A DNA stretch of 64,000 nucleotides. It comes from Desmodesmus armatus (lineage: Eukaryota; Chlorophyta; Chlorophyceae; Sphaeropleales; Scenedesmaceae). The stretch's first letter is position 1; each line of letters opens with the position of its first letter. The notes below the pieces were generated by a model, which was given only the letters and a program-made list of their open reading frames with translations, made no database searches and was not told the origin of the DNA. The position numbers were made by a program, and so were the translations under genes. The DNA lies in contig VIIQ02000054.1 in the NCBI GenBank assembly GCA_007449985.2, positions 248,001-312,000 on the forward strand. Direction: 5' to 3'. Below, piece after piece: positions 53,275-64,000 of this stretch.

Positions 53275-56200
53275 CTACGCCTCACAGCCATCATCACCCA
53301 CAATGGCAGCTGGCAGGCGCATGTCAGGGATGCTCTCACCACCCCCTGCCACAGACCACTCCCCAGACACAGACAACATGACAGGGTGTGCCTCACCAAG
53401 CCCCATCTTGTGTCGCTTGTCGCTCAGGCTGGCGAAGCTGTGTGCATCTGAGCAGCCAGCCCGCAGACCACGCCGGGAGCTGTTGTCCCTGCCTGTTGTG
53501 CGGCTCCTGGCTATGCTGCCATGCGGGGACTCCCTTGTGGGTGAGGATGGCACCGGGCTGCTGGCTTGCTGTGGTGCCATCAAGTGCCTGCAGCAGCAGA
53601 GCACAGGATGTGTTGCCCAACAGTCTGACAGCTTTGACGCTGAAGGGGTTACTGCAGGCTCATTCTGTATTGTGCAGTCCAGCCATCAAGCCATCAGCCC
53701 CCAGGCAACCCCTCTTTATGCAACCTTTCAACGTGAAGGTCTAGCCATCAGCCCCAAGCTTCCCTATTGAGAGCAAGACTTGCAACTCAGCAAGCGATGG
53801 TGGCAGAATCAACAGGTCGTCCATCAACCCCACCCTGCAACATCTGCGGCAAAGCGTTAACCCCTGCCTACGCACCTGCTGTCACCAGCCTCGCTCCTGC
53901 CCTCCCCTCCATACATGGTGCCGTCATGCTGCTCGTCGAAGCTGCCCTCAGGCCCAGCAGAGGCCAAGGTGTCATCCTCCACCTCAGCTGCTGCCTCGTA
54001 CCGCTCCTGCCCCCTGGCATGGTGCTGCTGCTGGTCGGGCGGCAGCTTGTGCTGCGCTGCTGCTGCCAGTGCTGCCGCAAGCTGCTGCTTGGAGCTGGAG
54101 CTGCGTGTAGGAGACCCCATGGAGCCCCTGTGTGCCCTGCCCCTGCTGCCCACACCTAGTGACATGCATGCTGATGACAGGGCTGCTTCTGACAGCACTG
54201 GTGATGCAGGGGCACCCCCAGCTGTGTCACGGTCTGGGTAGGCTGCAGCAGATGCTGGCTCGTGGCCCGAAGTGTGGTCCACTGCCAGGTCCTCTGAAAC
54301 CTGCAGCGTCAGCGGCATCATGTCGCCAGCCCTGGCCGCGAGCTTGCTGGGGGAGCCGCTGCCTCCCCTGCCGATGCCACGACGGGAGCCTATGCCAGAG
54401 CTGCTGCTGCCTGCCCGCCCTGCCTGCATGAGCGCCTCGCCTCCTGCGCCAGCCACCACTGGCTCCCCATACCGGTGCTCCAACTGGCTGTGGTGGTGGT
54501 GGTGATGGTGCCGGCTGTGGGCATGGCTGCTGTGGTGCCTGCTGCTGCTGCTATTGCTGCCGCCGCTGCCCTGGTGGCTGAGCTGACTGGCTGGTAGCAG
54601 CAGGGCAGGCGGGTGTGGCATGGTCCTGCTTGGGTCCTCGCCCGCCTCCTGGCCCTCACAGGGCTGCTCCACTGCCAGCAGGTCCCCATAGTGGCTGCTT
54701 GCTGGGCTGCCTGGGATGCTGCTGCCCTCTAGGTGGCCAAAGGGCTGCATGCAAAAAGGCATCAGTGCACAGCAACAGTCAGCAAACAGCAATGGATGGA
54801 TCGTGGGAGCAGTGTGTGGATTCCCCGGGACCGCCCAAAAGTATAATTATATGTAAACCTTGACACTGGGTGAGAGACGCTTGGGTCCTGGGTGGGGGAC
54901 GATGCTCAATTATGTTGCCCGTTTTGAAATCAGCTCTGCACGAGCAAATGGGCAGTGCCATCACGCTGAGGCAAACATGTGTGCGATCAACAACCCGTCC
55001 TTACCTGGGTGTGGTGGCGCCGAGAGGCAGAGGAGCTGGGCCGCGAGGGGTGCGGCGGCGTGGTGGCGACAGCACCAGCAGGCAGCTGCTGCGCCCAGTT
55101 GATGACCTTGCGGATCTCGTTCATTGCCTGGCGGTTGCGGGCCTGGAAGCAAGCACGGTGCACCATATGTGTCCATGTCAGTTGCGCGGAACGTCAAGGG
55201 TCAAGTCTGGGTGGCTCACCTGTCAGATCCTGGCAGCTGGTGTGCAACCGCTGTCTCTGTGTCACAAAAACATGTCCTGCCCCGGCAGCATGCAACTGGG
55301 ATAAATTGGCAAAAAAGCTGAGAGTGCACCATAGTGACCGATGCACCTAGGCTCACATTGTACACGATCTGCTCCTTCAGCTGCAGCTCGTTGGAGTTGA
55401 GCTTCAGCCGCAGCTCTGCCTCGCGGTCTGCCAGCTGCTCCAGCGTCTCGTGTAGGCGGCCGCCGAGGGAGGCGTTCTCAGCCTAACGGAGCATCAACAA
55501 CACAGCAGCGGGATGACAACCAAGTCAAACCAAATGACCATCAAGCGGATTGCAGAAATGATACCAACTTATAGCAGAACTGAACCCAGCCGCCTTTGCT
55601 GCTAGCGTGGTGCACCTCTAGGTGGCCAAGCAAAATGAGCAGGTGCACACACTGTACGCATATGATACATCGTGACTGTGCTCGTGAGATACGAAGGCTG
55701 GTTGCAATTCATGTGTCAGCACGGTGGCTGCGCTGTGTCAGCTCACCTGCAGCTGCCGGGTGCGGGCATTCTGGTCTGCCAATGCAGCTTCCTGCCTGCG
55801 TGCTGCAGCGGATTGATCCCTGATGGTGGCTTTGAGCGTTTGAATTTCCTGTACATCACACAGCAGCCATGTAGCACATCTCAGTGGTCTGGGCAATACA
55901 TGAATGTCAATGCAAGGTGAAAGTGTACCCCAGCCAAATGGATGTATTCAACCTGGCGGTGTGCTGACGGAACAGGTGTACTGCGGTGGAGGCATCTCAC
56001 TAATCAACACCCAGTCGCAGAAGCAAAGAGCCAGTCCCGCTGTGCCAGTGGTCCACTCACACTCCTGCTCCCCTCCAGGCTGCTGCTCTTGTCTGCCAGG
56101 CGCTGGCCCAGCTCCTCCATGCGCCGCTGCATCTGGCCCCGCTCGTACTCATACTCCTGCAGCACCTGGTCCTTGTCCAGCAGCAGGCGCTTCAGGTCGT

Positions 56201-59200
56201 TCAGCTGCACAGCACAGCAACAGGGCACATATGGCTTGTGAGGTGCCAAGTCATTGGTACTGACATGAAAATTAGCGGTCATTAATACGGTATGCAGGGC
56301 GGCCCATTGGGCACCACATGGAGGTTGTAACAAGCTGGAAGTAGGAAGCTTTGCTGACGGCATGCACAGCTCACTAGCATCAGAGAAAGAAGGCACAGCA
56401 CCTTGCGGAGCCATACGAAAGCGCCTACCTGCTCCTCTGCTGCTGCCTGTGACTCCCCGGCGTCGCTCTCCATGGCCTGCACCTGCAGCCGCAGGTGTGT
56501 TGCCTCCTGCTGGACCTCTGCCAGGTCTGTGCGCAGGGCCGTGATGCTGCAGTCGGCGGCCGACAGCTTCTTGCGCAGCAGCTCAACCTCAAGGCCGTTG
56601 CTGGTGGCCTGGCCCTGCGCAGACATGCATCAAGCCAGCAACAGAACACAATGAATAATGGTTGATATGTGTACAGTTTCCTGGTGGCATGCCATGCACA
56701 GCCTTGGGTCACAGGGCATCCAAGCTCTTGGGCTTCCAGCTGGTCACTCTCGGCTAGTGGGCAGCCCTCAGGCAGCTTAGCAGCAGTATCACTAAGGCTT
56801 GATGCATGCAACATGTAGTCAGCCTGCATCGCCTCAAACGCTACAGTCAGCTGCCCTCAACGTGCATGACAACCGCCACATGTGCCGCAGGATCCACCCC
56901 AGCACTCACCCTGAAGTTGTCCGTCTCCCCTTGTGCATCAGCCAGCTGTGCCTGCAGCGCGCTGTTGTCCCCACGCAGCCCATCCAGCTCCTCCTGCAGC
57001 CGCTCCTGCTCCTGCTGTGACGCGCTGAGCTGCATGTGCACCTCAGTGACCTGCTTCATGAGCTCCTCCAGCTTCACCTTGCTGCTCTCACGCAGTGTGC
57101 TGAGGTCCGTGCTGAGCTGCTCGTGCTTGGCGGCCGCGGCAGCTAGGGCGTCCTCCTTCTGCTGCTGGACCTGCTGCAGCTGCTTGATTTGCTCGTGTGC
57201 TGACTCCAGCGCTGTGGACCTGTCCTTGACGGCACCGTTCAGCTCAGCCAGGGCCTCCTCAAGGGCGGCAACCTGAGAGCGCCCCTCAGCCGAGCGGCCC
57301 TGCTCAGACTCCAGCTGCTGCTGCAGCTCGCTGCACTGCTGCTGCTTGAGGCCCAGGCGGCTCTGCAGCTCCTGCTTCTCCGTGAGGATGCTGCCGAGGT
57401 CCTCCTGCTTGGTGGTCAGCAGTGCCTGCACAGCCTCGAGCTGCTCGCGCAGCTGCTGCTCAATCGCATCTGAGGCAGCAGCACTGGATGCGGCGGCATC
57501 AGACTCCTGCTGGCGTGCCTGCACCTCCACCTGAAGCTCTTCCTTGGCCTGTAGGCACCAGATAGCAACATAAGGTGAATTGGTGCAGTCCTGCACAGTG
57601 GCAGATGCCCAGTACCACGCACATGGGATTGATCAGCACATCCTGCATGCGGTATTGCGGACGTCATACCTGGGCCAGTTGCTGCTGCAATGCCTGCAGC
57701 TGCTCCTTCAGGGTGACATTGGTGCCCTGCTCCGCCTGCAGCGCTTGCTGTGCTGCCTCAGCAGCGCCCAGGGCATCAGCCAGCCGCTTGCCAGCCTCAG
57801 CCTCACTGCAGGTGGCCTGCATGGGAGAAAACGGCAGCAGTGCATTGTCAGCAACATCATGCAAGCGGACGTGCACCACAGTGCCTTGCACCCCACTCAT
57901 GTTCTCCTGATGTGCAATAGGCACATAGATGCACTGCTCTGCCACTATGCTCACCATCTCCTTGGCCTGATCCAGCTCCCCCTGGGTGGCTGTCAGCTGC
58001 TCCTGCGCCTCTGACAAGGCCTGCTTGACCTGCTCAGTGTCCTCCTGCTGCTGGCTGAGCTGCTGGCGCAAGCCTGAACCCTCCTGCTGCAGGCATGCGG
58101 CCTCGGCCTTGCTGTCCTGCAGCTCCTGCTGAAGTGCATCGATCTGTGCTGTGCTGGCTTCAAGCTGCGCCTGTGAAGCGTCACGCTCCTGCAGCAACAC
58201 CCAGAGCTCAATACGTCAGTTGCCGGCATTGCTGTGTTGCTCACTGCACCTGCATGCAAAAGCTGAACGCAACACAATACTGCACGTCCATGCAAGCTGC
58301 ATATGCAACAGCCATCAGACCGCAAACCGCAGCTGGCACCCACCTCCTGCAGCCGCTTAGCCACGTCAGCAGCCTCCTGCTCAGCTGCCTTCAGCTGCAG
58401 CATTGCCTCAGCATGCTGCTGTGTGACCTCCGCAAGCTGCGTCGTCAAGCCAGTTGAGCGCTCCTGCTCTGCAGAAAGCTGCTCCTGCAGATCAGCAGCG
58501 CCCTGCTGGGAAGCTGTCAGCTGCTCGTGCAGGCCAGCTGCCTCCTGCTGCGCAACACCCAGTTGGGCCTGCAAGCAAGCTGTCTCTTCCTGGGATGTTG
58601 CCAGCTGCTCAGATACGGCAGCAGCATCCTCCCGTGCTGTGCTGAGACTGCTTTCCAGCTGAGACACGCGCTGCTCATGAGAGTGCAACTGCTCCTGCAG
58701 CTGCTCGGCATGCTGGCGGGCTGCTGCCAACTCCTCCGCAGTTGCTGCTGCATCCTGCCGTGCTGTGTCCAGCTGCTGCGTCAGACCAGCACAAGCCTGC
58801 TGTGCCGTGCTGAGCTGCTCAGCCACAGCGGCTGACTGCTGCTCGGCATCGGACAGCTGCTCGACCAGTCCTGCTGTCTCCTGCTGTGCTGCGCTGACCT
58901 CCTGCGCCAGGCTTGCTGTCTGCTGCCGCTCAGCTGCCAGCTCAGACCGCAATGCGGCAACTTCAGCAGCAGAGGCTTCTGCTGCTTGAGTGCTGCTTGC
59001 TGCATCAGCTTGCGCCTGCTGCAACTCCTGCTGCAGCTGCTGCACGGCTTCCTGCAGCTCATCGGCACCGCGGGACCGCTGCTGCGCTGCTGCGAGCTCT
59101 GCCTGCAGCTGTGCTTGCAGCAGCTGGTGTTCAACCTCCCAGATCTCCTTCATCAGCTGCAGTGAGTGCTCGGTGCCGTCCTCATACGTGTTCATGCGCC

Positions 59201-62200
59201 CATACAGCTGAATCATTGCCCCACCAAGCTCGTTGGAGCCCCTGTGGGGTGGCACAACCAGCAGCACACAACACACAAGCACACATGAGCGGCTGAGAGA
59301 GGAACTGGTTGGGTGAGGCACTTGTGGAGCGCAATGGACATGGTCAGTGCTGCTGATTGATAAGCATCAGTCAAGCAAACACCGGACCAAACCACTGTGC
59401 TGCAGAGCAAGTTTGCTTACTTTTGGACCTGTGAGAGTTTGTTGTCCAGGCGCCGCCGCTCGTGTTTGAGGTTCTGGTTCTCCTTCTCCAGGTTGACAAG
59501 CCTGATCTCAGTCTCGCCCCTAGACTCCCGCATCCTGCAGACAGACACGGCCATACACATGCATCACACAAACACATCGACCGCTGCACACTGCCACCAA
59601 GATGGGCTCAACAGGAGGGGTTGCTTGTCTGTATCATTCCATGGCTCTTCAAGCGTCATGCAACCCCATCAGCATACAATATCATGCAGGAACAGCAGTT
59701 GACACCTACTTTGACAGCTCCTCTCGCAGCTGCTTGGCCTCCTGAATGGCCGGCTCTGTGTAGCCCTTGCGCAGGTTGTCAAGCTCCACATTGAGCCGCG
59801 CGATCTCACGCTGAAGCTCGCCAACATCACCCTGAGCATCCAGGTTGATCTTCGCGCGGTTGCGGATGCACTTGGCGCGGCTCATGAACTGCAGCGTGCT
59901 GAGCGTCTCCGCCCCGCTGACGCTGCAGGGGCTGATGTTGGCAATCATGAGGGTTTTGGCGTTGCCGCCCAGGGAGTCCTGCAGCAGGAAGGTCAGCCGG
60001 CTGTCGCGGTAGGGTACGTGGCGGTTGCGGTTGGCTGGGATGCCTTTGCCGACACTGTTGCCGCCGCGCCCCGGGCCAGTCCTCTGGGCCTCCACCAACT
60101 CTGTGATGACGCGGCCCAGCGTGGTCAGGGACTTGTTGATGTGGCAGGCCTCCTTGAAGTGCTTGCCGGTCGCCTGGCTGCCCCCGTGCTCTCCGCCATG
60201 GACACGCTCGCTACCTGCAGGTGTATCATACAAGATGTGTAAGGATGACAAAGCCAGGGAGCTGATACCAACGATGGTGCTGTACAGGCAATGCTGCTAT
60301 GAGCATGTCCCTGCAGTGTCAGTACAGCCTTGACAAGCATCAATGCACCTTGTTGTTGGCTCCTGTTCCAATCAACAGTCTGTGCATGTTGCCTGGTGGG
60401 GCTGGCAAGTGGACAGATGGGCTGTGCTCTTACCAGCAAGGTCGATCAGGTTGAGCCGTGAGAACAACACATTGGTGATGCCTGTCGCCATGTTCTTGCT
60501 CTGGCGCTCCAGCACACACGTGAACACGCTGTGGCTGCGGCTGCTCTCCCTGTTGAGGCGCGTCTCCCCAGTGTGCCGGTTGTCGGCACCCTTGCGCATC
60601 AGCGCCATGGCATCAGACACTGCAGCAGGCGGCAGTGGGACAACGTTACATGCTAAAGAACACTATAGCAGGACACAGCAACGGCCTTCTGAACCAAGGA
60701 TGGGCAGATGAGCAGCAACCAAGGATCCTGCTGCTGCTGCTGCTGGTAGTGGTAGCTGTAACCTGACATCACACTGGAAAACTGCATGGCATGCTTGACA
60801 CCCGTGCGGCTGCTGTGTGTGGTTGTAGTATTACCGTTCTGTATGGTGTGCTCCGACAGGTCCTCGACATAGCAGCCGCGCTTGATGTCCTCCCTGATCT
60901 GCAGGTTGGTGCCTGCAGGGTTAATGAGGTCTGTGATGACCTCGTTGTAGATCTCCAGCATGCTGCACTTGCAGCAGAAGGTCAGGTTCTCGTGGCACTG
61001 CATTGGCAAGAGCAAGCAAGGCACACAACATGTCAGGGGGGTCACCATGGCAGACCTGGGCCGGCACAGGACATGGCTGTTCTTGCATCGCAGTGCAGTC
61101 TTGGCGGCCAGCTGCTCACACAAACACCTGCATACTGTGCCTGGCTGTTAGTTGCCGCACTGCCAAGCTGTGATATATCGCCCCACTGCTGCAGACAACC
61201 ATTGACACAGGCACTGCTTGTGGCTGACTCACGTTCTCATCCTGAGCCTTGTCAATCTCCTGGAAGAGGTACTGAAATACGCGGGGCGCCAGACCTCTCT
61301 GCAGGTTGCAGCAGCAAAGCACACAATCAAACACCAGTGTGAGGGTCACTCTGCAGTGGCAATGGGCTGTTGGTGAGTACAGAGAACTGACAGGGAGCTA
61401 CAATGCACTGCCAGAAATGGCATGATGCCACAGCACGGCTGTTTGGCTCGCCTGCAAGAGCTGCTGCGCGGCGCCGCTGAGCGGCAGCACCAAGGCCTGC
61501 ACATAGCCGCAACCACAAGCATCTGCAACCCACCTGCGGGTTGTCGTCCTGCGTGGCTGCAGACAGCGGCCCCTGCATAGTGTACGTCTTGCCTGCACCT
61601 GTCTGCCCGTATGCAAAGATGGAGGAGTTGTAGCCGCCCATGCAGTTGTCCACAATTGGCCTGCCAGCCCCTGCAGCAGGCAACGGCACAAAGTTGTCAG
61701 CACCACATCAGCATAAGATGTGTGCAATGCTGCTGCCATACAGGGCGTTTGCTGAGATTGCTAAGCTTGCTGACCAGCCTGCAGCTGTTGTCGCGTACCA
61801 CCTGCTGCCAGCTTCTGTCCTTCTGTTCCTGTGCTGCTGGGCTGCTCTGCGGGCGCAATGCATCTGCTGTCCAGGTGTTGGGCCTCAACAGGATTTCAGC
61901 CACAGTGAGCTGTCAGTTGTCATCACTGCGCTGCTGTCCATGTGACCAGCCAGCTGCTTACGTTCAAAGACCTCCTCCTGCGTGGTGGTCTCTGGCAGCA
62001 CACAGTCAAACTTGTAGTGGTACGGCTCCACTCGGCTTTTCAGGTCCACAGATACACTGCGCTCGCCGTACAGCCGGGTACAGGTGTAGCCGTCCGCTGC
62101 AGCAACATACATTCGGCAGAAGGGAAGTAAGACATTCAGTCCTGGTTGCATTGCAGTATGCTAGCGCCAAAGTGGTCATGAGTTGAGAATGGTTGCATCA

Positions 62201-62945
62201 TACTTGACCTTCTGCACATCCCCAGCACTACGTCCCCAACAGCCTCACCGTCTGCTGCTTCGGTTTCATTGATGGGCCGCACCCTGACAAAAACCTGCAT
62301 TGCAGCACACAGCATGGGTCAGCCATTGCTCACCACAGGTGTCTGCCTGCAGCAGAGGCACACACACAAAGCACATCGGCACACCGTCACAATGCACAGC
62401 AGTGTCAGCTGCTTCACCTGGACACTGTCTCCCTCCTGCGGCCCATAGTCGTCCTCGGTCATCACCGAAACATCATCAGACTCTGCCACGCTGGCAGCAT
62501 CACCGTCAGCATCCATGTTACTGTTCTGGCGGGGCACTGGAGGGCGGCCTGAGGGTGCCAGGGCACTCCTAGCACGAGGTGTGCTCCTGGGGCCAGTGCC
62601 AAAGCCATGCTGTGGCAGCGCACCCCAAGTCCAACATCAAAGCAGCAGCAGTTAGTACCCCGTCCAAGCTGCCATGCTACCGGAGCTAGCATCAAAATGC
62701 ACGCCAGATAAAAGCTTTCAACGTACCATTGTATTGAAGTTTGATGCATATCTGCCTCCTTGACGTGGGGTGGTATTCCTGGTTACTGATGGACTGGAGG
62801 ACTCGCTGCCAGGGCTGCCTTCCAGCTCGTCTGCATCAATAGGGCCCCTGCTACCGGTCCCAACAGGTCCATATCGGTTGTTTACTTTATTGTTTCTAGG
62901 CGTGCTGGTCCCCCCACCCCTCAGGGACCTCTCAAAGGAAGACAT
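53275..62945 (-). CDS. Kinesin-12-like N-terminal motor with long coiled-coil tail (21 exons)
   Basis: Exons: 62945-62727, 62609-62418, 62294-62249, 62096-61962, 61670-61534, 61298-61233, 60997-60835, 60619-60434, 60214-59710, 59534-59421, 59241-58344, 58188-57955, 57816-57670, 57548-56910, 56614-56429, 56204-56061, 55848-55747, 55482-55357, 55142-55005, 54744-53876, 53587-53275. They sum to 5559 bases, 1852 residues, with every phase matching. After a Ser/Pro/Gly head, the motor starts at VFVRVRP (138). It has GQTGAGKT (about 219-226), [27 protein letters not shown] and [20 protein letters not shown] neck ([13 protein letters not shown]) like that of kinesin-12/KIF15/PAKRP1 follows. Residues of about 520-1460 are Gln/Glu/Ala-rich coiled coil. 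The tail is Ser/Gly/His-rich and probably disordered. Expected role: plus-end microtubule motor in spindle, phragmoplast or phycoplast. Subfamily rests on motor-tail layout and neck motif. Confidence 0.88.
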
Positions 62946-64000
62946 TAGTGCCCTGCTGCTGTTACGGAGCCAGCATTGCTGAGCGGGGCTGCAACACGAA
63001 AAACGATACTGTAGAGGTGTATGTGATAGTGGAGGGTTTCGTTGGCGATGGTGAGCTGATGTTGGGACTGCTGGAGCAGCTGCTCTTGTTGGTGGTCGCT
63101 TCTCTGAGGACGCCGAACATACACCCAATGGGTGAATGCACGGGTTGTGATGTAGTGTGACTGGTGGGGGTGCAGCTGGGGTGTTGGTTCTGTTGGACTG
63201 TTGACAGCTTGAACTCGGAAGGGTTTTGAACAAGACGACAGCACCCGTTACCTGCAGGTGCATGCACCCTTTACTCTTTGTAGCAATGTCGCATGCCTTT
63301 GAGTCCGACGTCGACCATGGTGCTGATGGCATGACGCAGCAGTGATCCAAGCAGCTGAGCTGGTTGTTTCTGGATTCCTCAATCATACAGCAATGGGCCA
63401 GGCAATGGGCACACAAAACAATAGAAGGGTTTTGCACTGTACTGTGGCAGCTGTGGCAGTCATATATGCTCTGAGGGGGAGGGTGGGTGGGTGCCTGCAG
63501 GCTATCACAGCTGTGGGGAGGCAAGAGGTTTGCCGAAGGACTCAAGCCTGGTTCGGCAGAAATCACAAGTGCTATCATGATCACAACACTTCCCATGCAA
63601 CCGACGCTAGCATGCCACTTGGTGACATAGCCACGTTCACAGCATTGCCACTCTGTGCCAGTCAGCAGACTGTGCTGGCAGTGAGCATTGGGGGTGGCGA
63701 TGGCCTGTTGGGCTGAATGGGTGGGTTAACAGCTGAACTTGACCTGTTGGACGGGCAAGATAGTAGCTGGACCATTACACCAGTGCCACAAGGCAACTCT
63801 GTTGTGGGTCAGAACTGCATGCCTATTCCCGTGGTGTGGACACCAAACCTGCGACACTTGCAATGTGTGTTTGGTTACCATACGGTACATACTTGCACAT
63901 CCATCACACCCAGTAGCTCTACACACCACACAATGTCAACACCCAAGCAGTTGAGTGCAGCCTACACGGCTTACCAAAGCACACCCACTGTCGCCGCACA
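62946..64000. other. Kinesin 5' flank, no further gene recognised
   Basis: The kinesin frame stays open upstream of the chosen Met to about 63596, but without motor-family similarity. No TATA-like box was found. The plus-strand frame 63342-63716 has no recognisable feature. Confidence 0.4.

Noticed and set aside
63342..63716. Plus-strand frame of 124 codons upstream of the kinesin
   Set aside because: No recognisable motif, no splice-supported extension, and length within chance for this composition.

Overview
The window is nuclear DNA from a eukaryote, most likely a green alga (chlorophyte, Chlamydomonas-like). The reasons are many short exons with GTGAGT/GTGCGT donors and (C)TGCAG acceptors, CAG/CTG-rich moderately high-GC sequence, a plastid-type RH22-like helicase, a kinesin-12-like motor, and secreted proteins that mix animal-type and plant-type lectin modules. 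No bacterial operons, rRNA, tRNA or CRISPR arrays were seen. I rebuilt exon chains by hand. For four genes (helicase, haloperoxidase-lectin, lectin mosaic, kinesin) the summed exon lengths are multiples of three and the phases agree across every chosen junction.

Layout: 520-4910 (+) DEAD-box helicase, 8 exons. 5860-9237 (-) 3' part of a Pmp-repeat/multi-pass membrane protein with a frame break in a C8 run. 9515-10125 is a foldback element, and 12039-12106 is a miRNA-like hairpin. 14937-16313 (-) Gln-rich coiled-coil ORF beside a strand-asymmetric, G-poor tract. 17254-17877 (-) secreted tandem-repeat peptide precursor, copy 1. 19596-28859 (-) secreted vanadium-haloperoxidase-like protein with C-terminal lectin-like repeats, 12 exons, one intron carrying a hairpin-bounded insertion. 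29331-41775 (+) secreted mosaic of bulb lectin, C-type lectin, sushi-like, EGF-like and discoidin-like modules, 24 exons, followed by a hevein exon beyond an in-frame TAA. 44033-44301 MITE. 46075-48870 (+) intronless Pmp-repeat/multi-pass paralogue. 50958-51701 (-) peptide precursor, copy 2. 53275-62945 (-) kinesin-12-like motor, 21 exons.

Theme: between two housekeeping genes lies about 45 kb of genes for secreted or surface proteins. The peptide precursors have signal peptides, dibasic sites and five or six near-identical cores, and they share a duplicated promoter with perfect palindromes. Each copy lies in the same window as a beta-helix/multi-pass membrane protein paralogue. The haloperoxidase and lectin mosaic are divergently transcribed from one short promoter. 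A GGAAGGTC/GACCTTCC octamer recurs in four of these promoters. This could be an extracellular-matrix, defence or peptide-signalling cluster. The gene structures are read from sequence; the functional link is inference.
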